This document shows, piece by piece, positions 26,163 to 33,800 of a stretch of DNA of 64,000 nt. The notes under the pieces were generated by a model that saw nothing but the letters and a program-made list of their open reading frames with translations, searched no databases and had not been told where the DNA came from. The position numbers and the translations under genes were made by a program. Source of the stretch: Streptomyces clavuligerus (GTDB taxonomy: Bacteria > Actinomycetota > Actinomycetes > Streptomycetales > Streptomycetaceae). The stretch lies in contig NZ_CP027858.1 in the NCBI RefSeq assembly GCF_005519465.1, forward strand, positions 2,232,001 through 2,296,000, written 5' to 3'. The stretch's first letter is position 1. Each line of letters begins with the position of its first letter.

Positions 26163-27439
26163 CGTGGGGTGCTCCTCCTCGTCGGCGGCTGGGGCGTGAG
26201 CAGGTCCTGGTAGAGGCCGAGGACGGCGGCGGCGGTGCGCTCCGCGTCGCCGTGGGAGCGCACATGGGCGCGGGCCTCGCGGCCGAGCGTGTCCCGCAGC
26301 GCGGCGTCGCGGAGCAGCGCGACGATCGCGGCGGCGAGGGCGGCGGGGTCGTCGGCGGGCACGAGGCTGTGGGCGTCGTGGCCGGGCGGCAGGCTCTCGC
26401 GGGCGCCGGTGACGTCGGTGACGACGACGGGCCGGGCGCAGGCCATGGCCTCCAGCGGGGCGAGGGCCATGCCCTCCCAGCGGGACGGGAGGACGACGAG
26501 GTCGGCGGCGCGCAGATAGGGCACGGTGTCGGCGACCGCCCCGGCGAAGATCACCCCGGGGGGCGAGCAGCGGGCGAGGCGGGCGCGGTCGGGGCCGTCG
26601 CCGACGAGGAGCAGGGTGGCGCCGGGGACGCTGCCGCGCACCCGGGGCCAGGCGTCGAGCAGGACGTCCTGGCCCTTCTGGCGGCAGAGCCGGCCGACGC
26701 AGACGGCGAGGGGGGTGTCGGCGGGGACGGGCGGGAGGAGCGGCAGGGCTGCGCGATCCCCCGACAGCGACGGCAGCGGCGGCGCAGGGGCGCCGGGGGC
26801 GGGAGCGGGGGCGCCGGGTCGCGGACCGTCGTCGCCGCCGTCGGCCGCCGTGTCCCGCGCCGCCGCTCCGGGGTGGCCGCGGCCCGGGGCGAAGCGGTCG
26901 AGGTCGACTCCGTTGCGGATGACGGCCCAGCGGGCGGCGATGCCCGCGCGCTCCCCGTCCTCCCGTTCGCCCTCGCTGACGCAGAGCGTACGTGTGGACC
27001 AGCGGGTGCCGTACCGCTCCCAGGCGAGGGCGGCGCGCGCGGCCCGTCCGGTGACGGCGTGGAACGACCAGGCGTGCGGCTGGAAGACGGTCGGCACCCG
27101 GCCGCGGACCGCGAGCCTGGCCACGAGCCCGGCCTTGGCGCTGTGCGCGTGGACCAGGTCGGGGCGGCTGTGCCGGACGATCCGGGCGGCGCTGAGCACT
27201 TCCAGGGGGAGCCGCAGCCCGGGGGCGCGCTCGGCGCTCCAGTGGTGCACCCGCGCTCCCGCGGCCTCGGCGAGACCGGCGAGTTCGCCGCCGGAGGGGC
27301 AGGCCACGACGGCCCGTACGCCCGCGGCGGCGTGCGCGCGGACGAGGTCGGTGACCACCCGGGGGACTCCGCCCTCCACGGGCTGGACCAGATGGAGAAT
27401 CGTCAGTTGGTTCGGCTCGGTCCGGCTCGGCTGCGGCAC
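26159..27439 (-). CDS. GT4-type glycosyltransferase, first gene of the polysaccharide operon
   Basis: A 426-residue GT-B enzyme. The N-domain starts LTILHLVQPVEGGVPRVVTDL and contains VHAHSAKAGLVARLA; the C-domain has VIRNGVDLDRF, CVGRLCRQKGQDVLLDAW, LLVGDGPDRARL and the EX7E motif in SRWEGMALAPLEAMACARPVV. A Pro/Ala-rich insert of about 45 residues sits between the two domains. I chose the GTG at 27439 because cgagagag lies eight bases before it and the sequence upstream is Pro-rich noise; a start at 27562 is possible but unlikely. It opens a run of eight overlapping genes. Confidence 0.88.
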   Translation of the reverse strand: MPQPSRTEPNQLTILHLVQPVEGGVPRVVTDLVRAHAAAGVRAVVACPSGGELAGLAEAAGARVHHWSAERAPGLRLPLEVLSAARIVRHSRPDLVHAHSAKAGLVARLAVRGRVPTVFQPHAWSFHAVTGRAARAALAWERYGTRWSTRTLCVSEGEREDGERAGIAARWAVIRNGVDLDRFAPGRGHPGAAARDTAADGGDDGPRPGAPAPAPGAPAPPLPSLSGDRAALPLLPPVPADTPLAVCVGRLCRQKGQDVLLDAWPRVRGSVPGATLLLVGDGPDRARLARCSPPGVIFAGAVADTVPYLRAADLVVLPSRWEGMALAPLEAMACARPVVVTDVTGARESLPPGHDAHSLVPADDPAALAAAIVALLRDAALRDTLGREARAHVRSHGDAERTAAAVLGLYQDLLTPQPPTRRSTPR

Positions 27440-27593
27440 GTGCGGCTCTCTCGGGGGTACGGGGACGGGGTCCCGGCCCGGGGCCGGGGCACAGAGGAGG
27501 CAGAGGGGCGGGGGAACGGGGGGCGGCGGGCGGCTCTGTGGCGGACGGGCGGCGGTGGGCACCCGGCGGCGGGGTGGTCAGCGGCGTGGGTGG

Positions 27594-28724
27594 TCAGCGG
27601 CGGGTGTCCGCCTGGACGAAGAGGACACCGACGCTGTACGAGCGGCTCTCGGCGGTGAACCGGAAGGTCGCGCCGGTGCCGCCGGGGGCGAGCGCGGGGC
27701 CGATGTCGAAGACGTCCGAGTCGTAGCCGAGGGTGTTGGTGTAGGCGGGGCGCCGGAGGAAGGCGCCGCCGGGGCCGCTGATGGTGGAGTTCATGAGGTC
27801 GTCGGCGGGGTTGGCGGCGTCGCCGAGGCCGAACGCCTTCTCCCGGCCCGGCTCCTCGGCCGCGCCGGGTGCCCCCGGTGTCCCGGAGGTGCGGACCGTC
27901 ACCGTGTCGCCCGTCCGCCCCCGGTCCCCGTCGTACGCGACGAACCCCGCGCGCCCCCCGGCCCGTTCGGGGACGCGGAGCCCGGAGAGGGTGATCTCAT
28001 GGCTGGGGTGCTCGGTGTCCACGGTGCGGTACCCGTCCCAGACCGAGATCTGACGCAGCGGCTCGGCGTTGTTCTCGTACACGACGACCAGGGTCCAGCC
28101 GCCCCACGCACCGGCGGTGGAGTGCCCCATGGCCACATTGATCTGGGCGACGGTGTAGAGCCCGGCGCCCGCCTCGCGCACCAGCGGGGTGATGTCGGCG
28201 GACGCCTGGAACGCGTCCGTGCCGTCGGCGGTCCGGTGCGCGATCCGGGTGTCCGCGAGCACCTGTTTGTAGCTGCCGCCCTCCTCGGCGATGAGCACCC
28301 GTCCGTTGTCCTCGGCCGGTTTCTGCTCGCCGACGAGAAGATTTCCGCCCCAGTAGAGCCGGGCATAGGTGACCTTTGAATTCTTCGGCAGAACGAGTTG
28401 AGCCCGGCTGGAGTTGTAGGTGTTGAGGTCGTCGTCCTCGTCGATGTAGTACATCTCGAAGTCGCCGTTGACCCCGGGGCCGCCGTCTTTCGCGGCTGTG
28501 CAGTTCGGCCCGTTGTCCGACTGCGGGACGACACAGGTGATGGAGGAATTCGCGGCACGGACGACTCCGCCGCGCTGCACCGTCTGATAGCGCTGGGCGA
28601 AAGGAATGTCCGCGGATTCGGGCTGGCCCGAGATGTCGACCGCCCCGAGCGGCGCGGCCGAAAGAGCCAGCAGAAACAGGGCTCCCAGAACGCCCGGACC
28701 GGCGAAACGGGTCGTCTTCGACAT
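27594..28724 (-). CDS. Secreted beta-rich surface protein
   Basis: A 376-residue protein with a Sec signal peptide ending near APLGAVDI. The mature region has the pattern TYARLYWGGNLL, DITPLVREAGAGLYTVAQINVAMG, GAWGGWTLVVVYENNAEPLRQISVWDGY and SHEITLSGLRVP. It is the N-terminal beta-module of many actinobacterial surface proteins that also carry DUF11-type repeats; here it stands alone. No sortase motif is visible, so it may be released or bound noncovalently. Two Cys (ITCVVPQ, PNCTAAK) may form a disulfide. The ATG at 28724 follows ggaggg. It precedes the polysaccharide operon on the same strand, with 154 bases between. Confidence 0.78.
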   Translation of the reverse strand: MSKTTRFAGPGVLGALFLLALSAAPLGAVDISGQPESADIPFAQRYQTVQRGGVVRAANSSITCVVPQSDNGPNCTAAKDGGPGVNGDFEMYYIDEDDDLNTYNSSRAQLVLPKNSKVTYARLYWGGNLLVGEQKPAEDNGRVLIAEEGGSYKQVLADTRIAHRTADGTDAFQASADITPLVREAGAGLYTVAQINVAMGHSTAGAWGGWTLVVVYENNAEPLRQISVWDGYRTVDTEHPSHEITLSGLRVPERAGGRAGFVAYDGDRGRTGDTVTVRTSGTPGAPGAAEEPGREKAFGLGDAANPADDLMNSTISGPGGAFLRRPAYTNTLGYDSDVFDIGPALAPGGTGATFRFTAESRSYSVGVLFVQADTRR

Positions 28725-29100
28725 GACTGGCCCTCCGTGCTCTCCATGCCGGATCAACATGACAAAAGCAGGAGTGCAGTTTGTCAGAAGCTAGTTGGAA
28801 AACACGTAAGACTCGCGCGTGGCCCATCCGGTGGGCGTCCGCTGCGCCGACTGCCGGGAACCCGGTGGTGAACCGCACGGTACGGCGGGGCGGGAACGGC
28901 GTTTTCTTCACCCGGTCCGGGGCGGCAGGGAATTCCCGGTACGCCTTTCGGCGGGGGCCCGCTCACCCCGGGGAACCCTTCACCCCATGATCGGAACTTC
29001 CGCCGATATGAGAATCGCCGCGAGGGTTTCCCGGGCAGGCGCCTCTCGTTAACCATCCCGACGGCGGCGAGGAGCGCCGCCCGAGAAGGGACGCAGAGCC
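28725..29100. other. Intergenic region with divergent promoters
   Basis: The region separates the secreted beta-rich protein (leftward) from the small exported protein (rightward). It contains an inverted repeat TGACAAA (28760-28766) and TTTGTCA (28780-28786) placed where the leftward promoter should be; read on the minus strand it gives a CTGACA hexamer resembling a -35 box. No open frame here has coding character. Confidence 0.5.
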
Positions 29101-29394
29101 ATGAAGTACACGAGGGTCGCCGCGATCGTCGCCGGTTCGGTCGCGGCGCTGGGCGCCGCTTCGCCCGCGCTGGCGGCACCCCCGCCCACCTCGCCCTCGA
29201 TGAGCCTGAACGGCGGTGTCGACCAGATCTTCCGGCAGACCCCGCTGCTCAACGGCGGCAGCGGCGATGTCGTCCGGGATGTCGCCGACACCGCGTCGGC
29301 GCTGGGTCCCATCAAGGGCACGGCCCCGCAGAACGCGCTGAAGACGCTGGGCGCGGTGACCCCGCTGCTCGGCGGGGTCCAGGTCGGGGGCTGA
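29101..29394 (+). CDS. Small exported protein upstream of the rodlins
   Basis: A 97-residue protein with a Sec signal peptide ending SPALAA. The mature part of about 70 residues starts PPPTSPSMSLNGGVDQIF and ends LLGGVQVGG; it has no Cys and no charged clusters. I do not recognise a named family. The ATG follows gaaggga at good spacing. Its place just before two rodlin genes, in the same direction, suggests it is co-expressed during aerial growth. Function unknown. Confidence 0.75.
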   Translation: MKYTRVAAIVAGSVAALGAASPALAAPPPTSPSMSLNGGVDQIFRQTPLLNGGSGDVVRDVADTASALGPIKGTAPQNALKTLGAVTPLLGGVQVGG

Positions 29395-29499
29395 ACCCCC
29401 CGCCGGGGCCATTGGAGTGAACCGGCGGAACCAAACATCCGGAGCAAAGTTGCTCAGGACGCCACATTCGCGGGCATCCACGAGACATAAGGACGGAAC

Positions 29500-29913
29500 A
29501 TGCTCAAGAAGGTTATGGCGACCGCCGCGGTCACCCTCTCCGTGACGGGCGTCGGCGCCGCGATGGCGCCGCAGGCCATGGCGATCGGCGACGACCAGGG
29601 CACCACCTCGGTCAGCGGCAACGGCTCGGTCCAGGCGTACGGCAACTCCGAGACGCACGGCGACATGAGCCCCCAGCTCGGTCTCGTGCAAGGCTCGCTC
29701 AACAAGCCCTGTGTCGGTCTGCCGCTCAAGGCGAACGTCGGTTCGCTCATCGGCCTGCTCGTCCCGGTCACCGTGCAGGACGTCGCGGTCCTGTCCTCGC
29801 CGCAGAACCAGCAGTGCACCGAGAACTCGACCCAGGCCAAGGGCGACGAGCCGCTGTCGCACCTGCTCAGCAACATCCCGGTCCTCTCGGGCAACGGTCT
29901 CGCCAACCACTGA
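29500..29913 (+). CDS. Rodlin (RdlA/RdlB family)
   Basis: A 137-residue secreted protein. The signal peptide is MLKKVMATAAVTLSVTGVGA..MA. The mature part has the rodlin pattern SGNGSVQAYGNSETHGDMSPQ, LNKPCVGLPLKANVGSLIG, LSSPQNQQCTENSTQAKGDEPLSHLL and two Cys. Rodlins make the paired-rod (rodlet) layer on aerial hyphae and spores by aligning chaplin fibrils. It is followed by a hairpin with a U-tract. It is about 80% alike to the second rodlin downstream. Confidence 0.95.
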   Translation: MLKKVMATAAVTLSVTGVGAAMAPQAMAIGDDQGTTSVSGNGSVQAYGNSETHGDMSPQLGLVQGSLNKPCVGLPLKANVGSLIGLLVPVTVQDVAVLSSPQNQQCTENSTQAKGDEPLSHLLSNIPVLSGNGLANH

Positions 29914-29940
29914 TTTCCCCTTCGCCCACCGGGCGAATGT

Positions 29941-29970
29941 CCCCGGCACCCGCGAGGTGCCGGGGCTTTT
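29941..29970 (+). terminator. Intrinsic terminator after the first rodlin
   Basis: Perfect 10-bp arms ccccggcacc (29941-29950) and ggtgccgggg (29956-29965), followed directly by ctttt. It separates the transcription units of the two rodlins. Confidence 0.85.
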
Positions 29971-30166
29971 CCGCTGCCGCACCGCCGACGATCGGACCCA
30001 CGGCGCCCTTTCCGGCCCGGGAATTTCCCGAATAGACCTCCGTCGGGCCTCCGTACGACCCGTTCCGGATTTTGCGTCATTCGAGTGAACAGGAAGAACC
30101 AAACGGGCCGGGGACAGTTGATCAGGTTGCTCCACGATCGATCGTTCACAGCGAAAAGGAACACTC

Positions 30167-30577
30167 GTGATCAAGAAGATTCTGGCTACCGCCGCGGTCA
30201 CCGCTTCGATGGTGGGTGCGGGCGCCACGATGGCCCCCCAGGCGATGGCCATCGGAAATGACAACGGCACCACCTCGTTCAGCGGAAACGGTGCGACCCA
30301 GGCGTACGGCAACTCCGCCACGCACGGTGACATGAGCCCGCAGATGGCCCTGATCCAGGGTTCGCTGAACAAGCCCTGCATCGGCCTGCCGGCCAAGGCG
30401 AACGTCGGCTCCCTCATCGGTGTCGTCCCGATCACCGTGCAGGACATCCCGATCCTGTCCTCGCCGCAGAACCAGCAGTGCACCGAGAACTCGACCCAGG
30501 CCAAGGGCGACGAGCCGCTGTCGCACATCCTCAGCAACATCCCGATCCTGTCGGGCAACGGCGCCGCCAACAGCTGA
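30167..30577 (+). CDS. Rodlin (RdlA/RdlB family), second copy
   Basis: A 136-residue secreted protein with the same domain as its neighbour: signal peptide to QAMA, SGNGATQAYGNSATHGDMSPQ, LNKPCIGLPAKANVGSLIG, PQNQQCTENSTQAKGDEPLSHIL. The block QNQQCTENSTQAKGDEPLSH is identical in both copies. Tandem rdl genes are usual in species that form rodlets. An aaaagga ribosome binding site precedes the start codon; the track-consistent start is the GTG at 30167. Its own leader and terminator suggest independent expression. Confidence 0.95.
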   Translation: MIKKILATAAVTASMVGAGATMAPQAMAIGNDNGTTSFSGNGATQAYGNSATHGDMSPQMALIQGSLNKPCIGLPAKANVGSLIGVVPITVQDIPILSSPQNQQCTENSTQAKGDEPLSHILSNIPILSGNGAANS

Positions 30578-30587
30578 TCCGGCTCCT

Positions 30588-30624
30588 GTGTGCCCCCGCG
30601 GTATTCGCATGCCCGGGGGCACAC
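30588..30624 (+). terminator. Hairpin after the second rodlin
   Basis: Arms gtgtgcccccg (30588-30598) and cgggggcacac (30614-30624) pair perfectly around a 15-base loop, 11 bases after the stop. Confidence 0.65.
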
Positions 30625-30948
30625 CCCTGTGCCCATCGGAACGGTACGCCGGAGCCGCGGGCCGCAACTCCCCCGACGGAACTCCGCGGCGGGACCACCG
30701 GACGGAACTCCGGTCGATGAAAACTGCGGAATGAAAATCCGAGGGCACGTCCAATAATTTATATTCCGCTCACTCCGATATTTCACCGTGCTGCATACGG
30801 GTGACATTTCGAACGGGCGGCCATACGACGGTTTCCTACCGGGAACCCCCTCGTTACCAGGTGTGCGGGGGTGCCATGCACAGGTTTCTGTCGGCGCAGC
30901 GCGAAGGCCGTGACTGCGTACGCACCCACCGCTGAAAGGATCAAGAAA
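30625..30948. promoter_or_regulatory. AT-rich upstream region of the second chaplin
   Basis: About 30745-30800 (including aataatttatattccg and gatatttcacc) is much AT-richer than its surroundings. It is the likely promoter and regulatory region of the chaplin gene starting at 30949. No open frame here shows coding bias. Confidence 0.5.
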
Positions 30949-31182
30949 ATGAAGCACAAGAAGGCTGCCGCGGTCGCCGCCGGCGTCATCATGGCCCTGG
31001 GCTCCGCCGCTCCGGCGATGGCCGACGCGGGCGCGAGCGGTGCGGCCATCGGCTCCCCCGGCGTGCTGTCCGGCAATGTCGTCCAGATTCCCGTGCATGT
31101 CCCCGTGAACGTCTGCGGCAACTCGATCAACATCATCGGACTGCTGAACCCGGCCTTCGGCAACACCTGCATCAACGCCTGA
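30949..31182 (+). CDS. Short chaplin (ChpH-like)
   Basis: A 77-residue protein with signal peptide MKHKKAAAVAAGVIMALGSAAPAMA and one chaplin domain (SPGVLSGNVVQIPVHVPVNVCGN, then LLNPAFGNTCINA) with two Cys. Its length and the short C-terminal end match ChpH of S. coelicolor as I remember it, but location differs, so I give no symbol. It is processed to a small amphipathic fibril former at the air interface. The ATG at 30949 follows gaaagga. The in-frame upstream extension from 30871 has no ribosome binding site. Confidence 0.93.
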   Translation: MKHKKAAAVAAGVIMALGSAAPAMADAGASGAAIGSPGVLSGNVVQIPVHVPVNVCGNSINIIGLLNPAFGNTCINA

Positions 31183-31251
31183 CCCCACGTCGGCGACCGT
31201 CGGCCGCGTGCCGACCCCGGATGACTGACGCGCGGATGTCGGAATTCCACG

Positions 31252-31287
31252 GCCCCGGGATGTGCGAAATCACATCCCGGGGCTTTT
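31252..31287 (+). terminator. Intrinsic terminator after the second chaplin
   Basis: Perfect 13-bp arms 31252-31264 and 31271-31283 with a cgaaat loop and a following tttt. One of the few in the window with a classical U-tract. Confidence 0.9.
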
Positions 31288-31776
31288 CCGTGCACCACCC
31301 TGCTCCAGAATTACTCGACCGGAATACCGCCCCGGAAATCCAGGGAATCAGTATCGCGAAAAATCCCCGGGCGGCCCCTCTCCGGGCGGGGGAAGGAATT
31401 CCGGGGAATTCCGGGGAACTCCGTCGACGCCGGTCCGGTGCCACCGCGCACCCGGCCCCGGAGGTCACGGGCCCGGAGGTCACGGGCTCCGGGCCGACCC
31501 GCCCCGGTCGGCACCGCCCCGGACCGATGGGTCACCGGCACACCGCCCCGGGCCGGAAGCGGGGGTGATGTGAGGAGGACAACACCCATTCGCCGATTTC
31601 CCCGCCCCACCGCGGCAACCGCAGGCGCCGCCCCCGCCTCGCCTGCGCATTCCAAGGAAGTTCGCCCCCGTCACCACCGCGTGCCGCCCATAGCGGTCCG
31701 CACGGGGATTCTCCCGTCCGCCCACGGGGGTGAAAACGGCGGCGGTTCGGCTTTCCCCGCCCTTAAGCTCACGGAC
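31288..31776. other. Gene-free region before the aminotransferase
   Basis: About 490 bases without a supported gene. A short direct repeat ggaattccgg occurs near 31393-31415, and cacgggcccggaggt-type repeats lie near 31466. At its right edge a TAAGCT hexamer (31764-31769) seven bases before the ATG at 31777 fits a -10 box of a leaderless transcript. Confidence 0.5.
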
Positions 31777-32988
31777 ATGCAGGTGATCCAGTCGACGAAG
31801 CTCGCGAATGTCTGTTACGAGATCCGGGGTCCAGTGCTTGAGGAGGCGATGCGGCTGGAGGCAGCCGGACATCGCATCCTCAAGCTGAACACCGGCAACC
31901 CGGCGGCCTTCGGGTTCGAATGCCCGCCCGAGATCCTGGAGGACATCCTCCGCAATCTCGGCGACGCCCATGGATACGGTGACGCCAAGGGGCTGCTCGC
32001 GGCACGGCGTGCGGTGATGCAGCACTACCAGACCAAGGGAATCGAGCTGGATGTCGAAGACATCTATCTCGGCAACGGCGTCTCCGAGCTGATCCAGATG
32101 TCGATGCAGGCACTGCTCGACGACGGCGACGAGGTACTCGTCCCCGCTCCCGACTATCCCCTGTGGACGGCCTCCGTCTCCCTCGCGGGCGGCACCGCCG
32201 TGCACTACCGCTGCGACGAACAGTCCGACTGGATGCCCGACCTCGCGGACGTCGAGCGCAGGATCACCGACCGCACCAAGGCCCTGGTGATCATCAACCC
32301 CAACAACCCCACCGGCGCCGTCTACGACGACGAGCTGCTGCGGGGGCTCACCGAGATCGCCCGCCGCCACAATCTGATCATCTGTTCGGACGAGATCTAC
32401 GACAAGATCCTCTACGACGGCGCCACCCACACGCCGACCGCCGCCATCGCCCCCGATCTGATGGTGCTGACCTTCAACGGCCTCTCGAAGAACTACCGGG
32501 TGGCCGGGTACCGCTCCGGCTGGCTCGCCGTCTGCGGCCCCAAGGCGCACGCCTCCTCGTACATCGAGGGGCTGACGATCCTCGCCAATATGCGGCTCTG
32601 CGCCAATATGCCCTCGCAGCACGCGGTGGCCACCGCGCTCGGCGGGCGGCAGTCGATCGACGATCTGGTGCTGCCGGGCGGCCGGATACTGGAACAGCGC
32701 GACACGGCCTATGACCTGCTGACCCAGATCCCGGGCGTGACCTGCGTCAAGCCCAAGGGCGCGCTGTATCTCTTCCCCCGGCTCGACCCCAAGGTCTACA
32801 AGGTCAAGGACGACCGGCAGATGGTCCTCGACCTGCTGCGCGCCGAGAAGATCATGGTGGTCCACGGGACCGGCTTCAACTGGCCCGAGCCCGATCACTT
32901 CCGGATCGTGACCCTGCCGTCGGTGAAGGTCCTGTCGGACGCGGTGACCCGGATCGGCACCTTCCTGGACGGCTACGGCCAGCACTGA
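31777..32988 (+). CDS. Pyridoxal-phosphate aminotransferase (alanine transaminase, AlaA type)
   Basis: A 403-residue class I/II aminotransferase. LKLNTGNPAAFGF and HGYGDAKGLLAARRAV lie near the N-terminus, IINPNNPTGAVYDDE binds the substrate carboxylate region, and FNGLSKNYRVAGYRSGW contains the PLP Lys in SK. The overall pattern matches the AlaA/YfbQ type that makes alanine from pyruvate and glutamate. The ATG at 31777 has no Shine-Dalgarno; a -10-like TAAGCT sits seven bases upstream, so the mRNA is probably leaderless. A GC hairpin follows the stop. Confidence 0.9.
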   Translation: MQVIQSTKLANVCYEIRGPVLEEAMRLEAAGHRILKLNTGNPAAFGFECPPEILEDILRNLGDAHGYGDAKGLLAARRAVMQHYQTKGIELDVEDIYLGNGVSELIQMSMQALLDDGDEVLVPAPDYPLWTASVSLAGGTAVHYRCDEQSDWMPDLADVERRITDRTKALVIINPNNPTGAVYDDELLRGLTEIARRHNLIICSDEIYDKILYDGATHTPTAAIAPDLMVLTFNGLSKNYRVAGYRSGWLAVCGPKAHASSYIEGLTILANMRLCANMPSQHAVATALGGRQSIDDLVLPGGRILEQRDTAYDLLTQIPGVTCVKPKGALYLFPRLDPKVYKVKDDRQMVLDLLRAEKIMVVHGTGFNWPEPDHFRIVTLPSVKVLSDAVTRIGTFLDGYGQH

Positions 32989-32995
32989 CCCGCCC

Positions 32996-33022
32996 GGGCC
33001 CGCCCGGAGCCGGGGCGGGCCC
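32996..33022 (+). terminator. GC hairpin after the aminotransferase
   Basis: Arms gggcccgccc (32996-33005) and gggcgggccc (33013-33022) with a 7-base loop, eight bases after the stop codon. No U-tract. Confidence 0.65.
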
Positions 33023-33096
33023 GCCCCGGCCCGGAAGGCATCCCCGGACTCCGACCGGTTTCCGACTCCACTCAACTTTAGACTGAATCCAATGTA

Positions 33097-33130
33097 GGAT
33101 GGCCTCCTGACCGAGAGCAGGAGGCCATCC
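33097..33130 (+). promoter_or_regulatory. Leader hairpin masking the ribosome binding site
   Basis: Perfect 13-bp arms ggatggcctcctg (33097-33109) and caggaggccatcc (33118-33130) with an 8-base loop end two bases before the ATG at 33133. The right arm contains the Shine-Dalgarno caggagg, fully paired to the left arm. Confidence 0.8.
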
Positions 33131-33132
33131 GC

Positions 33133-33519
33133 ATGTACGAACCGATCCGCACCAAGTCGGTCCACACGATGGCCGACCCCTCCGACCACCCCCACCGCTC
33201 CCGCGAGGAGGAGCTGGACATCCAGCTCGCCGGCCATCTCTCCGCCCTTCTCGCCGTCACCGACGAACTGGAGCTGACCGGCCCGGCGGAGCGGATCGCG
33301 GCCCAGGTGGCGCGGTTGCGCGGCACCCCGCCCGTGCGCCACGCCGCACACAGCAGGGCGGACGCCCGGGCCCTGCACCGCCGCGCCCACGCGCTGGCCG
33401 GACGGGCCCTCGTCGTCGCGGCGTCCCGCGCGGACACCTCCGCCGTCGTGCTCGCCGCCGGGCGGATGGACGCCCACGCGGCGGTGCTGAACGGGCCGCG
33501 GCGGGTCGGCGCCCACTGA
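33133..33519 (+). CDS. SCO4983-like protein, unknown function
   Basis: A 128-residue cytosolic protein. The N-terminal part MYEPIRTKSVHTMAD..SREEELDIQLAGHLSALLAVTDEL matches a Streptomyces family I remember as SCO4983. The middle is helical and rich in Ala, Arg and His; the final VVLAAGRMDAHAAVL is conserved. It has no signal peptide, membrane segment or known catalytic motif. It has a perfect hairpin over its ribosome binding site, suggesting post-transcriptional control. It lies between the aminotransferase and pckG, in the order I recall for S. coelicolor. Confidence 0.82.
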   Translation: MYEPIRTKSVHTMADPSDHPHRSREEELDIQLAGHLSALLAVTDELELTGPAERIAAQVARLRGTPPVRHAAHSRADARALHRRAHALAGRALVVAASRADTSAVVLAAGRMDAHAAVLNGPRRVGAH

Positions 33520-33686
33520 ACGGCCCCGGTCCAGGGCCGCGAAGGCGCGTGGACCGGGTGCCCCCTCGCCCCGGACGGGGGCCCATCCCCCAGGCCCCCG
33601 TCCGGGTGCGCGTCTCCCGCCCGGTCCGGGCGGATCAGGACGCTGTCCGGGTCCGCGACGCCGAGGCCCCGCCGAGGACAGGAAGA

Positions 33687-33721
33687 GGCCCCCGGAGCCG
33701 GTGAGGGAGGCTCCGGGGGCC
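33687..33721. terminator. Bidirectional terminator between the SCO4983-like gene and pckG
   Basis: Perfect 13-bp arms 33687-33699 and 33709-33721 (ggcccccggagcc and complement) with a 9-base loop, in the space between convergent genes. Confidence 0.8.
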
Positions 33722-33800
33722 GGCGCGCACGGCGGACCTGATGACCCCACAGGTCAGGGCGGAATCCTACGGGTCCGCCGCGTCGGCTTCGCGGGACGGC

